Assembly (NCBI GenBank): GCA_008360955.1
Contig: LUCM01010140.1
Span: 64,685 to 128,684, forward strand
Reading direction: 5' to 3'
Length of the DNA stretch: 64,000 nucleotides
From: Fasciolopsis buskii
Taxonomy: Eukaryota > Platyhelminthes > Trematoda > Plagiorchiida > Fasciolidae
Below the pieces are notes generated by a model. The model saw nothing but the letters and a program-made list of their open reading frames with translations. It was not told the DNA's origin and ran no database searches. The position numbers were made by a program, and so were the translations under genes. This document shows positions 39,101-50,900 of this stretch, one piece after another (within the stretch, counting starts at the first letter, position 1; each line of letters begins with the position of its first letter).

Positions 39101-42100
39101 AGGAATTTTCGAATAAAGAACGTATTTGGCTTTATTTATTATCGCTGTTTGCATATAAATTAAGGAGAGAAAAAGCGCGATTACGTCTGCACTGAAGTAA
39201 TTATAAAGTTCCGTGAAACCACTATCAACTTTGCTTCAGCGTAACGCTGAAAAATGACTTGTTTCGTGATCAACTGTAATTATGTCTTCAGGTCTGAATA
39301 TCCAGTACCTTATTTCATACGAATCACGACCACCTTACTTTCATTTCGGTCATCTGCTACTGAAACTCAAAGCTGGAAAGTGATAATATATTTTATTTCT
39401 GTTTTTCTACTCGGCCAACTTGCAGGTATTGAAATTTATAACAACCTGAAAACAGCCACCATAGTGTGACATTATTGTGGAGTTAGTTTTAAACTTTGGC
39501 AGTGTTTTAGTGGACACGAAATGTCATGCGTAGGTGGGTTTTGTTCCCATTTGGAATATTTAGGAAGTTATTCAGAGGTGATTGTCATTCCCAGAAAATG
39601 TTGCTGAAGCCACAGTACGTCAAAAACCTAATTAGTCATCGAGTATAAGGATAGAAATCAAAATGTTGCAGTGAGATGCAATTTCCGTTGAGCCAAGGAT
39701 GTTGAGGGAAGGAGATGAAAGTCGCGACAAATATCTACGTGCTTATTGGTGACTTGCATTTTTCGCTGGCTTGATTCACTGCCCAAACGCGAAATTTCAA
39801 AGGAGGTTCAGTAAGGCGTACTGTGCTGAAAAATAAATGCTATCCTGTCAAAAGAAAACCGGACATATCCGGACCAAACGACGTAAGGAGTGTATCGAAA
39901 AATCGATGCGCCATGTATTGGTTTTTTATTGTGACTGATATAATATTAATAACACAGCGTTGTTGGTAGATGTAATGCGCCAACGTTTCGACTACCGTGG
40001 GTAGTCTTTCTCAAGGCAAGTTTTACAATCAAATGACTGAGGGAACGTTCACATGCATGTGAACGTTCCCTCAGTCATTTGATTGTAAAACTTGCCTTGA
40101 GAAAGACTACCCACGGTAGTCGAAACGTTGGCGCATTACATCTACCAACAACGCTGTGTTATTAATATTATATCATTCACAATAAAAAACCGGACATAAT
40201 TGCTCCAATCTCCGTCATTTGGGTTAATAAGATTTATCTTTGGTTTACAAATAACACCCAGAATTCGCCCTCAACCATTTATTCGGACATCGTATATGAC
40301 AATGTCTCTACGTTAGCAGCTTGAAATAATACAAGGCATTATGTAGAATGACCGGCACTTTTGAATATTTAAGTTGTTTCTGCGTATTAGGCCAATTTTA
40401 TTCTAGGGTTTTGCATAGTCGCGCCAACGTTATTTTTTTTACAACGTGGTTTATTTAAACAAAGGAATTAAAAAAGAATCACATCAGTGAAATAGCTAAT
40501 TTTCAAATTTCTGTCAAAATGCTAGCCTAGAATTCCTGACTACTCAGCAGAACAACTAGTATTTATGCATCGAGGAACAAACAGCAGAAATGGTCTCCCC
40601 GGAATACGATATAAAAATTCAGGTGGACTGCTTGCTCTTTTTTGCTGGTATGCATCTGGAACATGTCATTCCAGATCCAGTAAATCTGCATGCAGACAGT
40701 AATTTATAGTTACATTGACAACAAAAAATTATTTGCATAATATACGATTGTACATTTGCCATGATCAAAGGTTGTTCAACTTCATTAGTGCAACTCCTGA
40801 TTTATTGCGTCATTTCTTCATGTTTTCGAGGAAAAGCAACTAAAATCGACAACTCTCATTTCGGTCACGGATGTTTGCACTTTGTGTGGACGCGTTTTCC
40901 CCGGTAATATTGACACCAATGAACAAAAATCAAAAGACAACATGAGCGAAGTAATTTTGTTGTCAAGCTTTAGTCGTGTTAAAAAAGAACCTTGAAGTCA
41001 CGTTTTCCGCATAGTTCCAGAAATAACATTTCATTCTCCGGCTATGTTTGACCCAATCTGCTACAGATTATCAAAATGCTCATATTCATCGTGGTGATGT
41101 TCGGCATTTGCTGGTTTCCGTCGTACTTGTTCTTTCTTCTGCAAGATTTTTCGCAAATGGATCAACATTTGGACGCGAACACATCTCGCTTGGTTTTTGG
41201 TGTTTGTCACTGGATAGCCATGTCGAATAGTTTTGTTAATCCACTGATATATTTGTTTATGAGCAAATCGTTCAAGGTGAGTGTGTATTGTACCCCCAAT
41301 ATGCCCGTCAGGCAAAAACGTTCTCCCAACAAAATTTGTCTTGACCATCAACTAGAAACTTTGTTTTTTTTTAAAAAAAGAGCCGACACTCCGGCAGTAA
41401 TCAGATTATATCATGCCTTTCCTCATAAAGCAAGTGGGAATCCCCAATCTCTTTTTTCATAGCATGTTACTGGATTTAACCACTGGGGTAATTATTCGTC
41501 TTTTTATCTTGTTTTCAACAGTTTGATCTACACTATTGTTAGAAGTTTGTAATGGTTGGAAAAGCAAGAATTCCTACTGGCTTTGAGCATATGAGTGCTT
41601 ACGGGGTTTGGTTGAATGAGTACTACCAAGGAATCACAAAACAAATTCATCTTTGGAAAATAACGAAAGAAATACGGGCAGTTTTATCGGATAAAACACC
41701 GTGATTTGCCATACTTCGAAAGGCCAGTATTCACTAAATAAAAGTGCTGGAGCAAAGGAGACATAGATTGTCAAATAGAAGGGGCTATCTAAATTACATG
41801 TCACACTAGGCATCGCGCACGTGATGACTGACGGTGGTTCGTTGTCGCCTGGCCCCGTAGCCCACGAAAACTGTCATGAACTTAAGCGCCTCTGTGGCAT
41901 TTGAAGTTTTAGAGCCATGGTTGCTAGTCGCCTGTCCATGTGGATGGCCCTGGGGTCTAGCTCGCTTGTCCCTTCTTCTACACCAGTGCATGATGTATGT
42001 AACAAATGAGGATGGTATTTGTAAACAGTCTCCGTAAGAAAAATTAAAATTAATCTGGGGGAATTTTAGATGAATCACAGATTTTAACGTTTGATTTTGC

Positions 42101-44970
42101 CAGCATTTTAACTGAGTTAGCATGTTTACCAAGTGGAAGCTTTGAATGAAAAAGCTAAAACAGTTCCATTTCCTCAAAATGGTCAAAATCTGTTTGGTTT
42201 GATCAGAACAGAGTTCATTTCTGAACTTGTTCAGACAGTTATTTTTCTGGTCTATCCTTGTATGTAGTAATTCAACCAAATTTTATGCGACATACACTCT
42301 TCGACAAACTGAGATTAATTCGGCCAGCAGAATAATGACGAACTTGTAAACCGCATATACCTACTTAGTGCAGGCATACCACCACGAGGAAGGTGACTGG
42401 AAATATAGTGAACATTTAAAGACAAACAAAATGCCTTCTGTTATTCACCTTTATCGTAGATAACCCTTTTTTCATGCCATTCTACAGGTGTTCCATGATT
42501 TCCTTGTTTCATCCCTGGCCTGAACAGCCTACCATCTATGCTCTTTCTTCTTTGTTTAAGTTACAGTAAAGGCGGTTCGGGCTCTGTGAAGGATACAAGG
42601 TGATTTTCTGAGGTACTGGAACATGTAAATGCCACACGGAGTTGTGTGTTCCATCATGGTTAGTTGTTACTTTACCAACCGAACGCGTTATGGTAACATA
42701 CCCAAGCTTGGGGGATGGTTATTTGATCTCGCCTTAGGAGACATCGAATAATTTGGATTCAGGATGTTAAAGACCCATAATCGTTCACCTTGGGTTTACA
42801 TCCTAGTTCCAGCACGACGGTTATGCATTGGCAACAATTCCTGAAAAATAGATTTAGGTTAATAAGAAATGCTCATTCATTTTTTGCATGGTCACGGCTG
42901 AAAATCTAATTAACTAATAGACCTTATTTAGAGACCAGAATTATTTGAGTACTACATCAATTACCTTCCTGTATTTTGAGGTTCCAAATTCAAGCAGAAG
43001 TTTGTTTGAACACAGAGAGGGGTAAAATTGGCCATCAGTTAAAGGAAAAGACTTTTTAAACAGACTTTTACAAAAATAAAATGTAAATGTTTCGGCCAAA
43101 TTGCTGTATGGCATGTTATTTTACCAATATCCTCCACATCCTTCTATATAAGCCTTGATCTAAAACATGTACCAACAGTAATTGCAGCTCTTTTGACGTT
43201 TTGTTTTCTCATACACTATATTCCGAAACAAATCATTTGCAAATTGGAAAAACATAACGTTCGTGATAAGCCAAGACAGACGCAGAAATCGTAGTTTCTT
43301 TTGATAAACTTCCCAAAGGTTCATATGATTACCGATACGAATCTTTGTTATTGTAGCGAAGTTCAAGTTAGTCCCAGGAAATCTCCATTTTGAAACGTGC
43401 TTCATTCGGGGAAGAGACCGGGTTTACTTGTTTTCGGAGGCATGTTGCGAAGTTTCCACAGGACTTTCGCATCTTGAGTCCAGCTGGTCACTCAACGGTG
43501 GCACAAAATGTTATGGAAGTTGTTGTTCAAATAACAAAAACGTTGCATCCCTTCCCTGTAGTTAATTAAAACACAATTAAAATGCACATTATGGGATACT
43601 CACAAACGACTCATTTTACTCCACTGCATACAAAGAAAGTGTCAGTTTACGCTTGATGCATTAGGAACCAGTTTTCAACCTTTTTCCTGGAGAATATTTC
43701 ACTTTTAAGCCGATATTTTTCACGAAGGTCCTCGACAATGGGAAATTTAGTGCTAGCACCTCATCTTCTCCGTTTTATTCCTGTTTTTCAAAATTTGATA
43801 AAGGGAACCCGGCATTTGTAGATAATGAATATAGGGCCAGAAATCATTTTCAGAGGTCGACCGAAGCGCAATTAACTCAACAGCGGTAGTGCGGAGCATT
43901 TACTGTGCTTCTACACAGATAATCGATGGATAACCGAATTGTGGGTAAATGGCTTTCATTAAACCACTTTATCTGATATTTTGAAAACATTGCTTCTCAA
44001 TTATTTAGTGTGCCTAAAACATACAAAATGTGTTTTGATGTTGATGCGTTAGCCTCAACGACTGATTGCTTGGCTAGACCTTGTGAGCACTAATAGATGG
44101 GATTGATGGGCTTTGTTTAAAATGATGTTCTAAATTTCTTTATTTTATACAATAAAATTTAGCCGATTAGTTAGTTAGCCGATCTGTGCAGATTCAGATA
44201 ATCTAAGATGTCAAGATGGTCTAGCGGCCAAGATGCTTTACTTGTAACCATGGTTAAGGTTTATATGCCCTGGCGGATGTTTTCGGGACAAGATATTGAC
44301 CAGCCTAGTGCCTTCTGGAATGGGCAATTGAACCGAGGTGAAGGGCTCTGACAGAAATTCAATTCCACGTTAAATCTATAGAGGATCTTTGGTCATTGCT
44401 AACCTCCTTGTTGAATAACGACCAACTGCAAGTTTATCACCCAGAACATTTATCTATGAAACGCAGCCTAAAACGTCCATTAAGGAAAAGTAAACAAACA
44501 CTGGAGTAGTTTGGATAGACACCTCCGAACGTCCAATCCACGGCCATAATCCTGCACCATACAAATATACTGAACATTTAAGGTCTAAATTTACAGACTC
44601 ACCAAGTTTGTTGATCTCCATAGTAACATAACGATTTAAGTCTAATAATGAAGAAAAAGAAACATTAAATGTACGTGACGCTTCCCAAAATCCTGTGGAA
44701 ATTCTTGATCATCTAATTATTTACGTTTCACACTTCCGATAAGAATATTTCGATCCATTCCCAATAAATACTGCACAGTTAAAATTCTCATAGTGATCAA
44801 GATTTACTTGTGCTCTTTATTGGGTACATAAGTAACGGTTGTACTAAAAATTCCGAATGCTTCCAGTTGAGATGACATGTCATCGAGGGTTTTTCTCCGA
44901 TTTTTTCTTGCAGCGGGACTTTGTGCGTCTCACGCGTTGTTTTCTGCCTTGCCACCCACGTGCAGTTTGA
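35209..44970 (+). CDS. Class A neuropeptide-type GPCR, three exons: join(35209..36189, 41067..41276, 44914..44970)
   Basis: Predicted 415-residue seven-transmembrane receptor in the plasma membrane, coupling a secreted ligand (probably a neuropeptide) to G proteins. Seen: N-glycosylation site N16-R-S; TM1 about 33-62 with GN (N55); TM2 about 143-169 with LASLAVSD (D156); ECL1 W176 and C183, which should pair with C263 in ECL2; TM3 about 180-214 ending in N207-R208-L209 instead of DRY; TM4 with W238; TM5 with P289; TM6 with CWFP (342-345); TM7 with NPLIY (385-389); helix 8 with C406 and C410 as possible palmitoylation sites. Phrases such as KLWKRDTPGE after TM5, KRRIIKML before TM6 and CHWIAMSNS in TM7 resemble RYamide/luqin/NPY/NPFF-type receptors, so ligand class is inferred only. 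The start is the first in-frame ATG after a stop at 35152-35154 and has A at -3. Loop 1 carries an insert of about 70 residues. No AATAAA was seen soon after the stop. Confidence 0.85.
36382..36579 (-). other. Unassigned cysteine-rich small ORF, antisense in GPCR intron 1
   Basis: A 65-codon frame on the minus strand, open a further dozen or so codons upstream of its ATG, ending in TAA. It has eight cysteines in 65 residues (CKC..C near the start, ETCNKCN at the end), an unusual density for chance AT-rich sequence. No signal peptide, family or convincing splice site was identified. It may be an exon of an unknown gene or chance. Confidence 0.15.
36661..36949 (+). other. Unassigned exon-like ORF inside GPCR intron 1
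   Basis: A TTTTTCAG acceptor-like site ends at 36660 and is followed by an open frame from 36662 to a TAG at 36947-36949, about 95 codons; the first ATG is at 36692. The peptide is mixed and looks coding, with a basic N-terminal part (RLHRNDRKGRR) and a hydrophobic/aromatic part (VTLLVTLKDGWHIFQCVV). Entry would need phase 2, while GPCR exon 1 leaves phase 0. Read in phase 0 it would give a truncated receptor ending after 25 codons. It could be a nested gene's last exon, an unrecognised transposon relic or chance. I do not recognise the protein. Confidence 0.25.
39855..40198. mobile_element. Inverted-repeat insertion with putative 13-bp target site duplication
   Basis: AAAACCGGACATA occurs at 39855-39867 and again at 40186-40198 in the same orientation, bracketing the 272-bp palindrome plus about 50 bp of single-copy sequence on the left. 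This looks like a target site duplication from a retrotransposition event. Each arm read outward ends in AATAAAAAAC, like a polyadenylation signal at a 3' end. Penelope-like elements are known to leave terminal repeats in inverted arrangement, and the arm carries a hairpin followed by GAAACGTTGG similar to sequences I associate with PLE ends, so a PLE-derived inverted terminal pair is my inference. Confidence 0.55.
39920..40191. repeat. 272-bp near-perfect palindrome without spacer
   Basis: Two 136-bp arms meet between 40055 and 40056. I compared the arms base by base: the only mismatch is 39935 (C) against 40176 (T). Pairing stops at 39919/40192. Each arm contains its own small hairpin, GACTACC-CAC-GGTAGTC, seen on + at 40105-40121, preceded by CTTGAGAAA and followed by GAAACG. 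The DNA could form a cruciform and any transcript of this intron a very long hairpin. Confidence 0.97.
41067..41276 (+). CDS. GPCR exon 2 (TM6 to TM7)
   Basis: Seventy codons, residues 328-397. The acceptor CTACAG ends at 41066 and the donor AAG|GTGAGT starts at 41277, both phase 0. It begins IIKMLIF, which joins exon 1 (KEKRR) exactly as in typical receptors, and holds CWFP and NPLIY. The frame stays open past the donor to a stop at 41460-41462, so an unspliced form would have a different 62-residue tail. Confidence 0.88.
41277..44913 (+). other. GPCR intron 2 (3,637 bp)
   Basis: Bounded by GTGAGT and a strong pyrimidine tract ending CTTGCAG. It holds a GC-rich patch at about 41810-41990 that I could not assign, and a tRNA-like head at 44211-44280. 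Otherwise nothing recognisable. Confidence 0.75.
44211..44345 (+). repeat. Possible tRNA-Glu-like SINE head
   Basis: TGGTCTAGCGG at 44217-44227 matches a pol III A box and the start of eukaryotic tRNA-Glu, and the next 40 bases keep a loose tRNA-Glu resemblance. The expected B box is poor (GGTTTATATGCC), so it would be an old copy. The following 70 bp may be distantly related to the body of the other SINE copies, but the match is weak. Confidence 0.35.
44914..44970 (+). CDS. GPCR exon 3 (helix 8 and C-terminus)
   Basis: A 57-nt exon: 18 codons, RDFVRLTRCFLPCHPRAV, then TGA at 44968-44970. It follows a run of T/C ending in TTGCAG and enters in phase 0, as required by exon 2. The peptide completes a helix 8 (SFK|RDFVRLTRCFLPC) with two cysteines suitable for palmitoylation. 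This fit of phase, splice signal and protein is the basis for the call. Confidence 0.75.
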   Translation, partial: RDFVRLTRCFLPCHPRAV

Positions 44971-47900
44971 CGTTTGGATTAGGCTTTCTCGTGGACACTG
45001 AACAGTACAGCGGAAGAACTAATTCTCTGCTCGTATTATTTAGACGGAAAATGCAGTTGTAGCCCCGAATCGGTCAATCCAAGCTGCGGTCTGGTGTTGT
45101 TATTGTTTTCTACACATTGCAATGCTCGCAGGAACCAGGAGTTGTACTTGAGAAACTGTTGTTTTCATTCAGAAGAGAAGAAATTCTTCGTGTGCCTAAG
45201 GAGCTCAAATGTACCTTTTGTAAATATTGACTAGTGCAAACACACTTATGTGAACAAACATATGTTTGTGATGGTGAAACAGACAAGTCCAGCACACAAA
45301 TACAAGGATATTTAGTAGACTGTCTTGCTTTTACTGGAAGACATTTTGAATATTTTAAAATGTGGTTGCGGTGTCCAATTACACAATAACTATTTTGTTT
45401 AGCAAGACCAAATCCCTACATAAGTATGTCGTATGTATATTTATTCATTCCAGAAATGAAATAATATGGTTTTCAAATGATACTACGAATTAAAAGTAGT
45501 TATTAAGTGGACATCCTCAAACTGTTTTAGCAGCTCCGTTTTTAGGATCACAAAGTTGATAGTGAATATTTTTCTTTCATCATGAGCAAACAGTTTGAAA
45601 TCCGCGCGGGTATAATGGACACATGACGCTTGCTCAAAGCTCACATGAACGCTGACTAGGTTTATCATCATTTAGCAACGTTTGACTAACTAACTCACTG
45701 AATTTTACCTTTTTCAGTCTATTTCGTTAGAAAGTTCTGTCGTCAATGAATTTATTGTGCACATTCGAGTGCAAATTACAAAATATTCAGCATGTTTCCG
45801 TTGAAACCCTTGCCTGAAATTTAGGTTATTAGTCTTTTTGGGGGAGACCGACCTAAATTATTGTAACTGAATTTTGAGCCATGTCTTGTGTGACAAAGAT
45901 ATACGGCGGATCGATCCTTCACAACGAAATTCGAGGCCGGGGTAGGGAATCCCAAGCAAATATTTCTGAATTGTCTGACTGCTTCTAAGGTTAAAATAGG
46001 TGAAATTAGTGACTGAGACAATTCATGAAGAAGCTTCTGACTATAAAGTAACATGCTTCCCACTCAGAGCACTTAGGGAAACCAATCAATCAGGTCATTA
46101 TGAGTCTATACACAAATATGAATGAAACGTTTGTTTGTTTGTTTGTTTGTTTGTTTGTTTGTTTGTTTGTTTGTTTGTTTGAATAAATGACTGCAACTAC
46201 GTAAAGTATTCAGAAAACATTCTACGGAACAAACTTTCTGATCAAAGACCTAACTTAATTGGCCACGTTATTTTCCGTCGCTTAGTTGTCAGATTTCCAA
46301 GCAATAAAAAAGGATGAAGCAATCTTTGAAAAGCATTTACAACCGGTTCTTCGGCAGGATATAGAAGAACCATTATTGAACACTGGTCTCCGGAGCTAAA
46401 TATGATCTAACCCGAAGACGTGTAAACCGGAGAGGGAAAACACAATCCCAAGTTACTTTTCATTTTGCTGACAAAGATTTGATAAACAGACCCAACGGAA
46501 TGGCAATCTTTCACTGCTAACTGGCTAACGATCACAAACAGTTGTTTGCCGAACGACCAACAACTGCAGTGTTGATTGCATGTTACGACTGGTGAGAATT
46601 AGCAGGCGTAACTCATCGAACCGGCGTTCGGTGAGAATTCATTTGTTTCGTGTTCGAGCCATTTTATGGACGGGGATGGTCGCACGTTGCGGATTATTGT
46701 AATTTAGAATGAATCAGTTTGATGATGTTCCAGTGGATTTCAGTGCCAGTTCGAGCACTCAGAGGCCATGATGAATCAGTTCAAAGTTACAAATAGCATG
46801 TTCATTGGAAATGATTTCTTTTCCCTATTCCTGATTATTTTACGACGAATTCAGTTTCCATCGTTGCTTTTAATCTCTCTGGCGATCATGCTATCAACCC
46901 TTTGACCTGTTTCCTTTTTCTTTTTTGAAGACTAACTCCAAATTCCTTGTGCTTTAATCCTTCAAAAACTGTTTACGCAATATCACATGCGACGGGTACA
47001 CCGTCAAATTGTTATTATTATCGGGGCACGTCAGCGTAGTGCTTTTCTTGGCGTCGTTCGTTCGGAGCTTTCCTTTGCATCCACACATTTGGACCGTGTT
47101 TAATCACACTTGCACTGATCACCAAGGACGTGGGTGAGTCGAAAATTGTCGATCATTGCGGTTCACGCCAACGGACTATACTCTTAATAGAGCCTAATCT
47201 GTGGTTGCGCCAAAAATAAAATCGCCCATCCTGAACAGCTGATTTAAAATAATGATCGCGGACTTCAGTTTCTTTTTCGGGCACACAAAGTATTCATTGT
47301 CTGAGTGGAACTCCCGGGAGCCGAGGAGGCACTGAGAGCAGATCAAAGAAGTCCTGCACTCAGAGGCAACAGCTCACAGGACTGCATATCATCCAAACCT
47401 TAGAAACGATAGATATCCTCGACCATATCAGCTTTGTTGGATGCTCGCATTTCCTTCCTCCTGGTTGCCACTCACAATGGAACTCATCAGTAAAATAGAG
47501 CCTGGGAAGTGACTACCAGTGACGATGGAGAGGGAAATGTGAGAAAGTGGAAATGTTGCGACTATCCGCAACACTCTCAGCCTTTTGTGCTTCTCCAACT
47601 TCTGTATTCGAAAAGCCGAAACCAAGTAAGTGCCTAAGGTTATGTTTCACCCGAGCCCACCACGTACAGTGGTGTTCATGAGGATTTTACCCTTTCAACT
47701 TTCCTTCCCAATTTTGTTACTAAGATGGTTGCTGTAATCTCCCTGTTCTCATTTTAGAACAGTATCCTGGGTATCTGTCTCCAAAGGGCAATGTCCGACT
47801 TATAATTTGCGGATAATTTTGTGCTTCTGATTGGAGACCCCAGTATGCACCACTTTTCCCATCATGAAAATGGAAGAGAGAAATGTTTCGAATGTCTAAC

Positions 47901-50900
47901 ATAAAAATGTCATTCCAGGATTGAATCGGCTGGGTTTTTTGAATAAATTTAGTTTTTTGTTGGTTCTATACCACCTGGTTGTCGAATGTCGGACAAGATA
48001 TTATCGTGCATTCATAAGGCTTGATTGGTATTCAGTAATTTGAGACATCTGAAACGTAATCGTTGTGAGCCGAAGATATGCGAAGAACTTCGGTGCTTAA
48101 GCACCATGTATTTGTAATAGTGGCAGAATCTCAGAAATTTCGCTTCAGGTACTAGATTTTACTGTTCAATCTTCAGAAAATATACTGAGTTTAAAAAGAT
48201 CAAACTAGTTAAGACTATATTGTACAAGCCCACAATCTGACTGCCTTGTCGAACGCTACCCTCCGAAGCGGGCAGCACTAAGGAGATGGGCGAAGATGCC
48301 CAACGGATCATACGCCAAAAATGCATAAAAAGGTAAAACAACGTAATGACCAACCTAGGTAAAGTAAGATTGTCTAAGCAAACTTCACTTGATTCCCCAA
48401 GCATTTGTGGGAGACAATAAGTGATGTGGTTTCAGTCGACCTTCCAGTGTTTCTCAATGTCACTTCCTCGAGGGGTAGATGGTGCTACATAATTTTAACC
48501 ATAAGTGATACGAGTTTGTGCAAAGTTCTCGTGTGTAAAATGCTGAATGAACCCTTATTAACAAATTAGGTGCAACCCGACCAAATTGGGAAGGTGATAG
48601 TGTCATTTTGTTAAGATTCTTAAGAAATCTAAATGACACTGTGCAATCTCAATGCTCATCTGCGGCTCATTAGTGGATGGGATGAAATAGTTCTGCTTTA
48701 TCTCGTGATATGCTCAGTCTATTGATCACTGAATTCATGGTTTCTTCAAGGTAGAAACAGATTTGTCCTTCTATCTTGGTAATAAGATATTGTTAGAAGT
48801 TCGTCAGAAGTTTGAGCAGTGTAATTACAAATTGAGTCACCTAAAACAATGCATTTAAACAAGCGGAAGCAAATGCGAATACGTTCTAGGAATCCCGATT
48901 TTGTTGACGATTAAGAGTAAAATATTCGGTTAAAACCTGGTTATATTCTTATGTGCTTCGTTGAGTGGCTGACTGGATAAAATGTTGACATCAGTTTGTC
49001 TCTTTGTGAGGCACAAATAGCCTAATTTCAACAAAAATTCTGGTTTCGTACACATTTGCTGAAATGAACGAAATCAGAGTGTTTTTTCTCATCTTATGTT
49101 TGCACGATCTGTCAACAAGAAGTTCCAATGACAGAAAATAATTTCACCGAAGGGTTACTATCTGTTCAAACCCAGTATTCAGGATTTTCGTCATATGATG
49201 TCACCCACGAAAGAACTGGTCTATCCAAGTTGCTCCTACCGAAATAGGTGACCAAGAAAGATGAAAATTTTGGACCATGTTTTGAATGACTGTCTGCAAA
49301 TTAGTTCTAAAAGAAAGGTTTTCTTTGAGCCTGGCAGAGTAAACGGATTCCCATTACAAGAAGGACTGCAACATCCCGTTGAGAAACTAAAGTGAGAAGC
49401 TAACTTGGATGTGTAACATTACCGCCTTAACCAATGTGATTTGGATGTCATGAAAAAACCATTTGAATCTCGAGATAAATTTAGTGAACTCAAAAGAACC
49501 CAGTTTTGAAAACCGCGCAAATTCAAATCAACACGATTTTCAAGTCACACAACCAGAAATTGGCCATCAGAAGGTGATAAAGTACTAAGGACGCCGACAT
49601 CGACTGCTGGTAGTTCCAGCACCTCCAAACGTGAGGTAGCAGTGATAGTAGCAGGGTTAGTAAAATAGAAGGTGGACCAAAAATTTTATAGTAGGTACAC
49701 GACCTTTCGTGAAAAAAAAACAGTGGAGAGCAAGCATGGAATCTCGGAAATTAGTATCAGTCACTGGGATGGCCTCTCGGGGAAGAAAGATTTTAATACT
49801 GGAAAAGCTAATATTCATGTTTGCGAAACAGGAAAGAAACCAAACGTTAACAATTCTTTCAGCGTATATGATTTCTAGGTTTGATTAAAATCTACACGTA
49901 TATACAACGATACAGGTTGAGTTTGCCCAGAATTGTAGCGGATAAGATAGTAAGACGACAGCCGCCTGACCACCTAATCGGTGGATGGGAATTAGTGGTC
50001 GGTTACTGGTCTCTTGTTTTAAAAAAAGAATCGGAATTGGTTGCATGATGATCGTGAATATCAAACTAATAAAAGTCTGGATTTTGGGTTCATGGAGTTG
50101 CCATCTTAGTGATCATTGCTTTTGTGTTTCTTGGGTGTTAAAAAATAAATATCAGAATTGATGAAATTAGTCGATGATAAGATTGGCAGAAACTATTCGA
50201 AAGTAACGAATGGTATGACATCGAGACCAAATGGAGCACTTTCTTCTATTTGCACGGCTTGTGATAATGATTACGAGGAGGACAAGTTCGGAGCTGTAGA
50301 ATATCTGAGTGGCGTCCAGCTGCATCAAGCCGGAAAATAAATGTATCAGCGTTTTTTTTGGTTTCAAACAGAACCACATAAAACCAAATGTATAAGTAGA
50401 AGATTTACGTTCAATCGTCGTAGCAGCTGACCACAGGTATCCGCCAACAAAATCGATTGAAAACATCCGGGCATTCTTTGCACTGAATGATGCTTTCGTA
50501 GGTCTTCCTAATCGAATTTGTATCTAGTTTCCACTAGGCGACTGGACACGTGCAGACGCTGGATCCAATGAGCCGTTAAATCATCCATGGGAATACCCTG
50601 TTTTGAGCCTGAAAAAATAGCTGGAATAAAGAGATCTCCAACGTGGGGGCCACTGCTAGTAAATGTCCACACTCGGGACGTATCGAAAGAAAAGTAAAAA
50701 TAAATCCAAACAATGAACGTAAAAAAATCGAGAGTAACATTTAAATGATAGCATTTTTACCAAAATTTGTCCCCAATTAAGCATGAGAGGAATGATAGCA
50801 AAATTAGTGAAATATTTAATGACTCAGTTATTCAAAGATTTCAAAAGGAAAGATAAAATGAAGATTGAAGAAAAAGGGGAATGAGGATAAAACTGACAGT

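Larger units (their letters stand above)
36190..41066 (+). other. GPCR intron 1 (4,877 bp)
   Basis: Bounded by GTAAGT and CTACAG. It holds two unassigned ORFs near its 5' end (36382-36579 on -, 36661-36949 on +) and the 272-bp palindrome at 39920-40191. A 19-nt palindrome lies at 37489-37507. The rest shows nothing I recognise. Confidence 0.8.

Noticed and set aside
41277..41462. Read-through coding tail of GPCR exon 2
   Set aside because: The GTGAGT donor and the well-fitting exon 3 make the spliced form better; kept only as a possible variant.
41806..42279. 157-codon minus ORF, the longest outside the GPCR
   Set aside because: Its composition changes abruptly at a GC-rich patch near 41,990 and no motif is visible; probably chance plus an unassigned repeat.
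44877..45062. Plus ORF of 61 codons over the GPCR exon 3 region
   Set aside because: It is in a different frame from the receptor exon and includes the pyrimidine tract of the intron; a shadow of exon 3.
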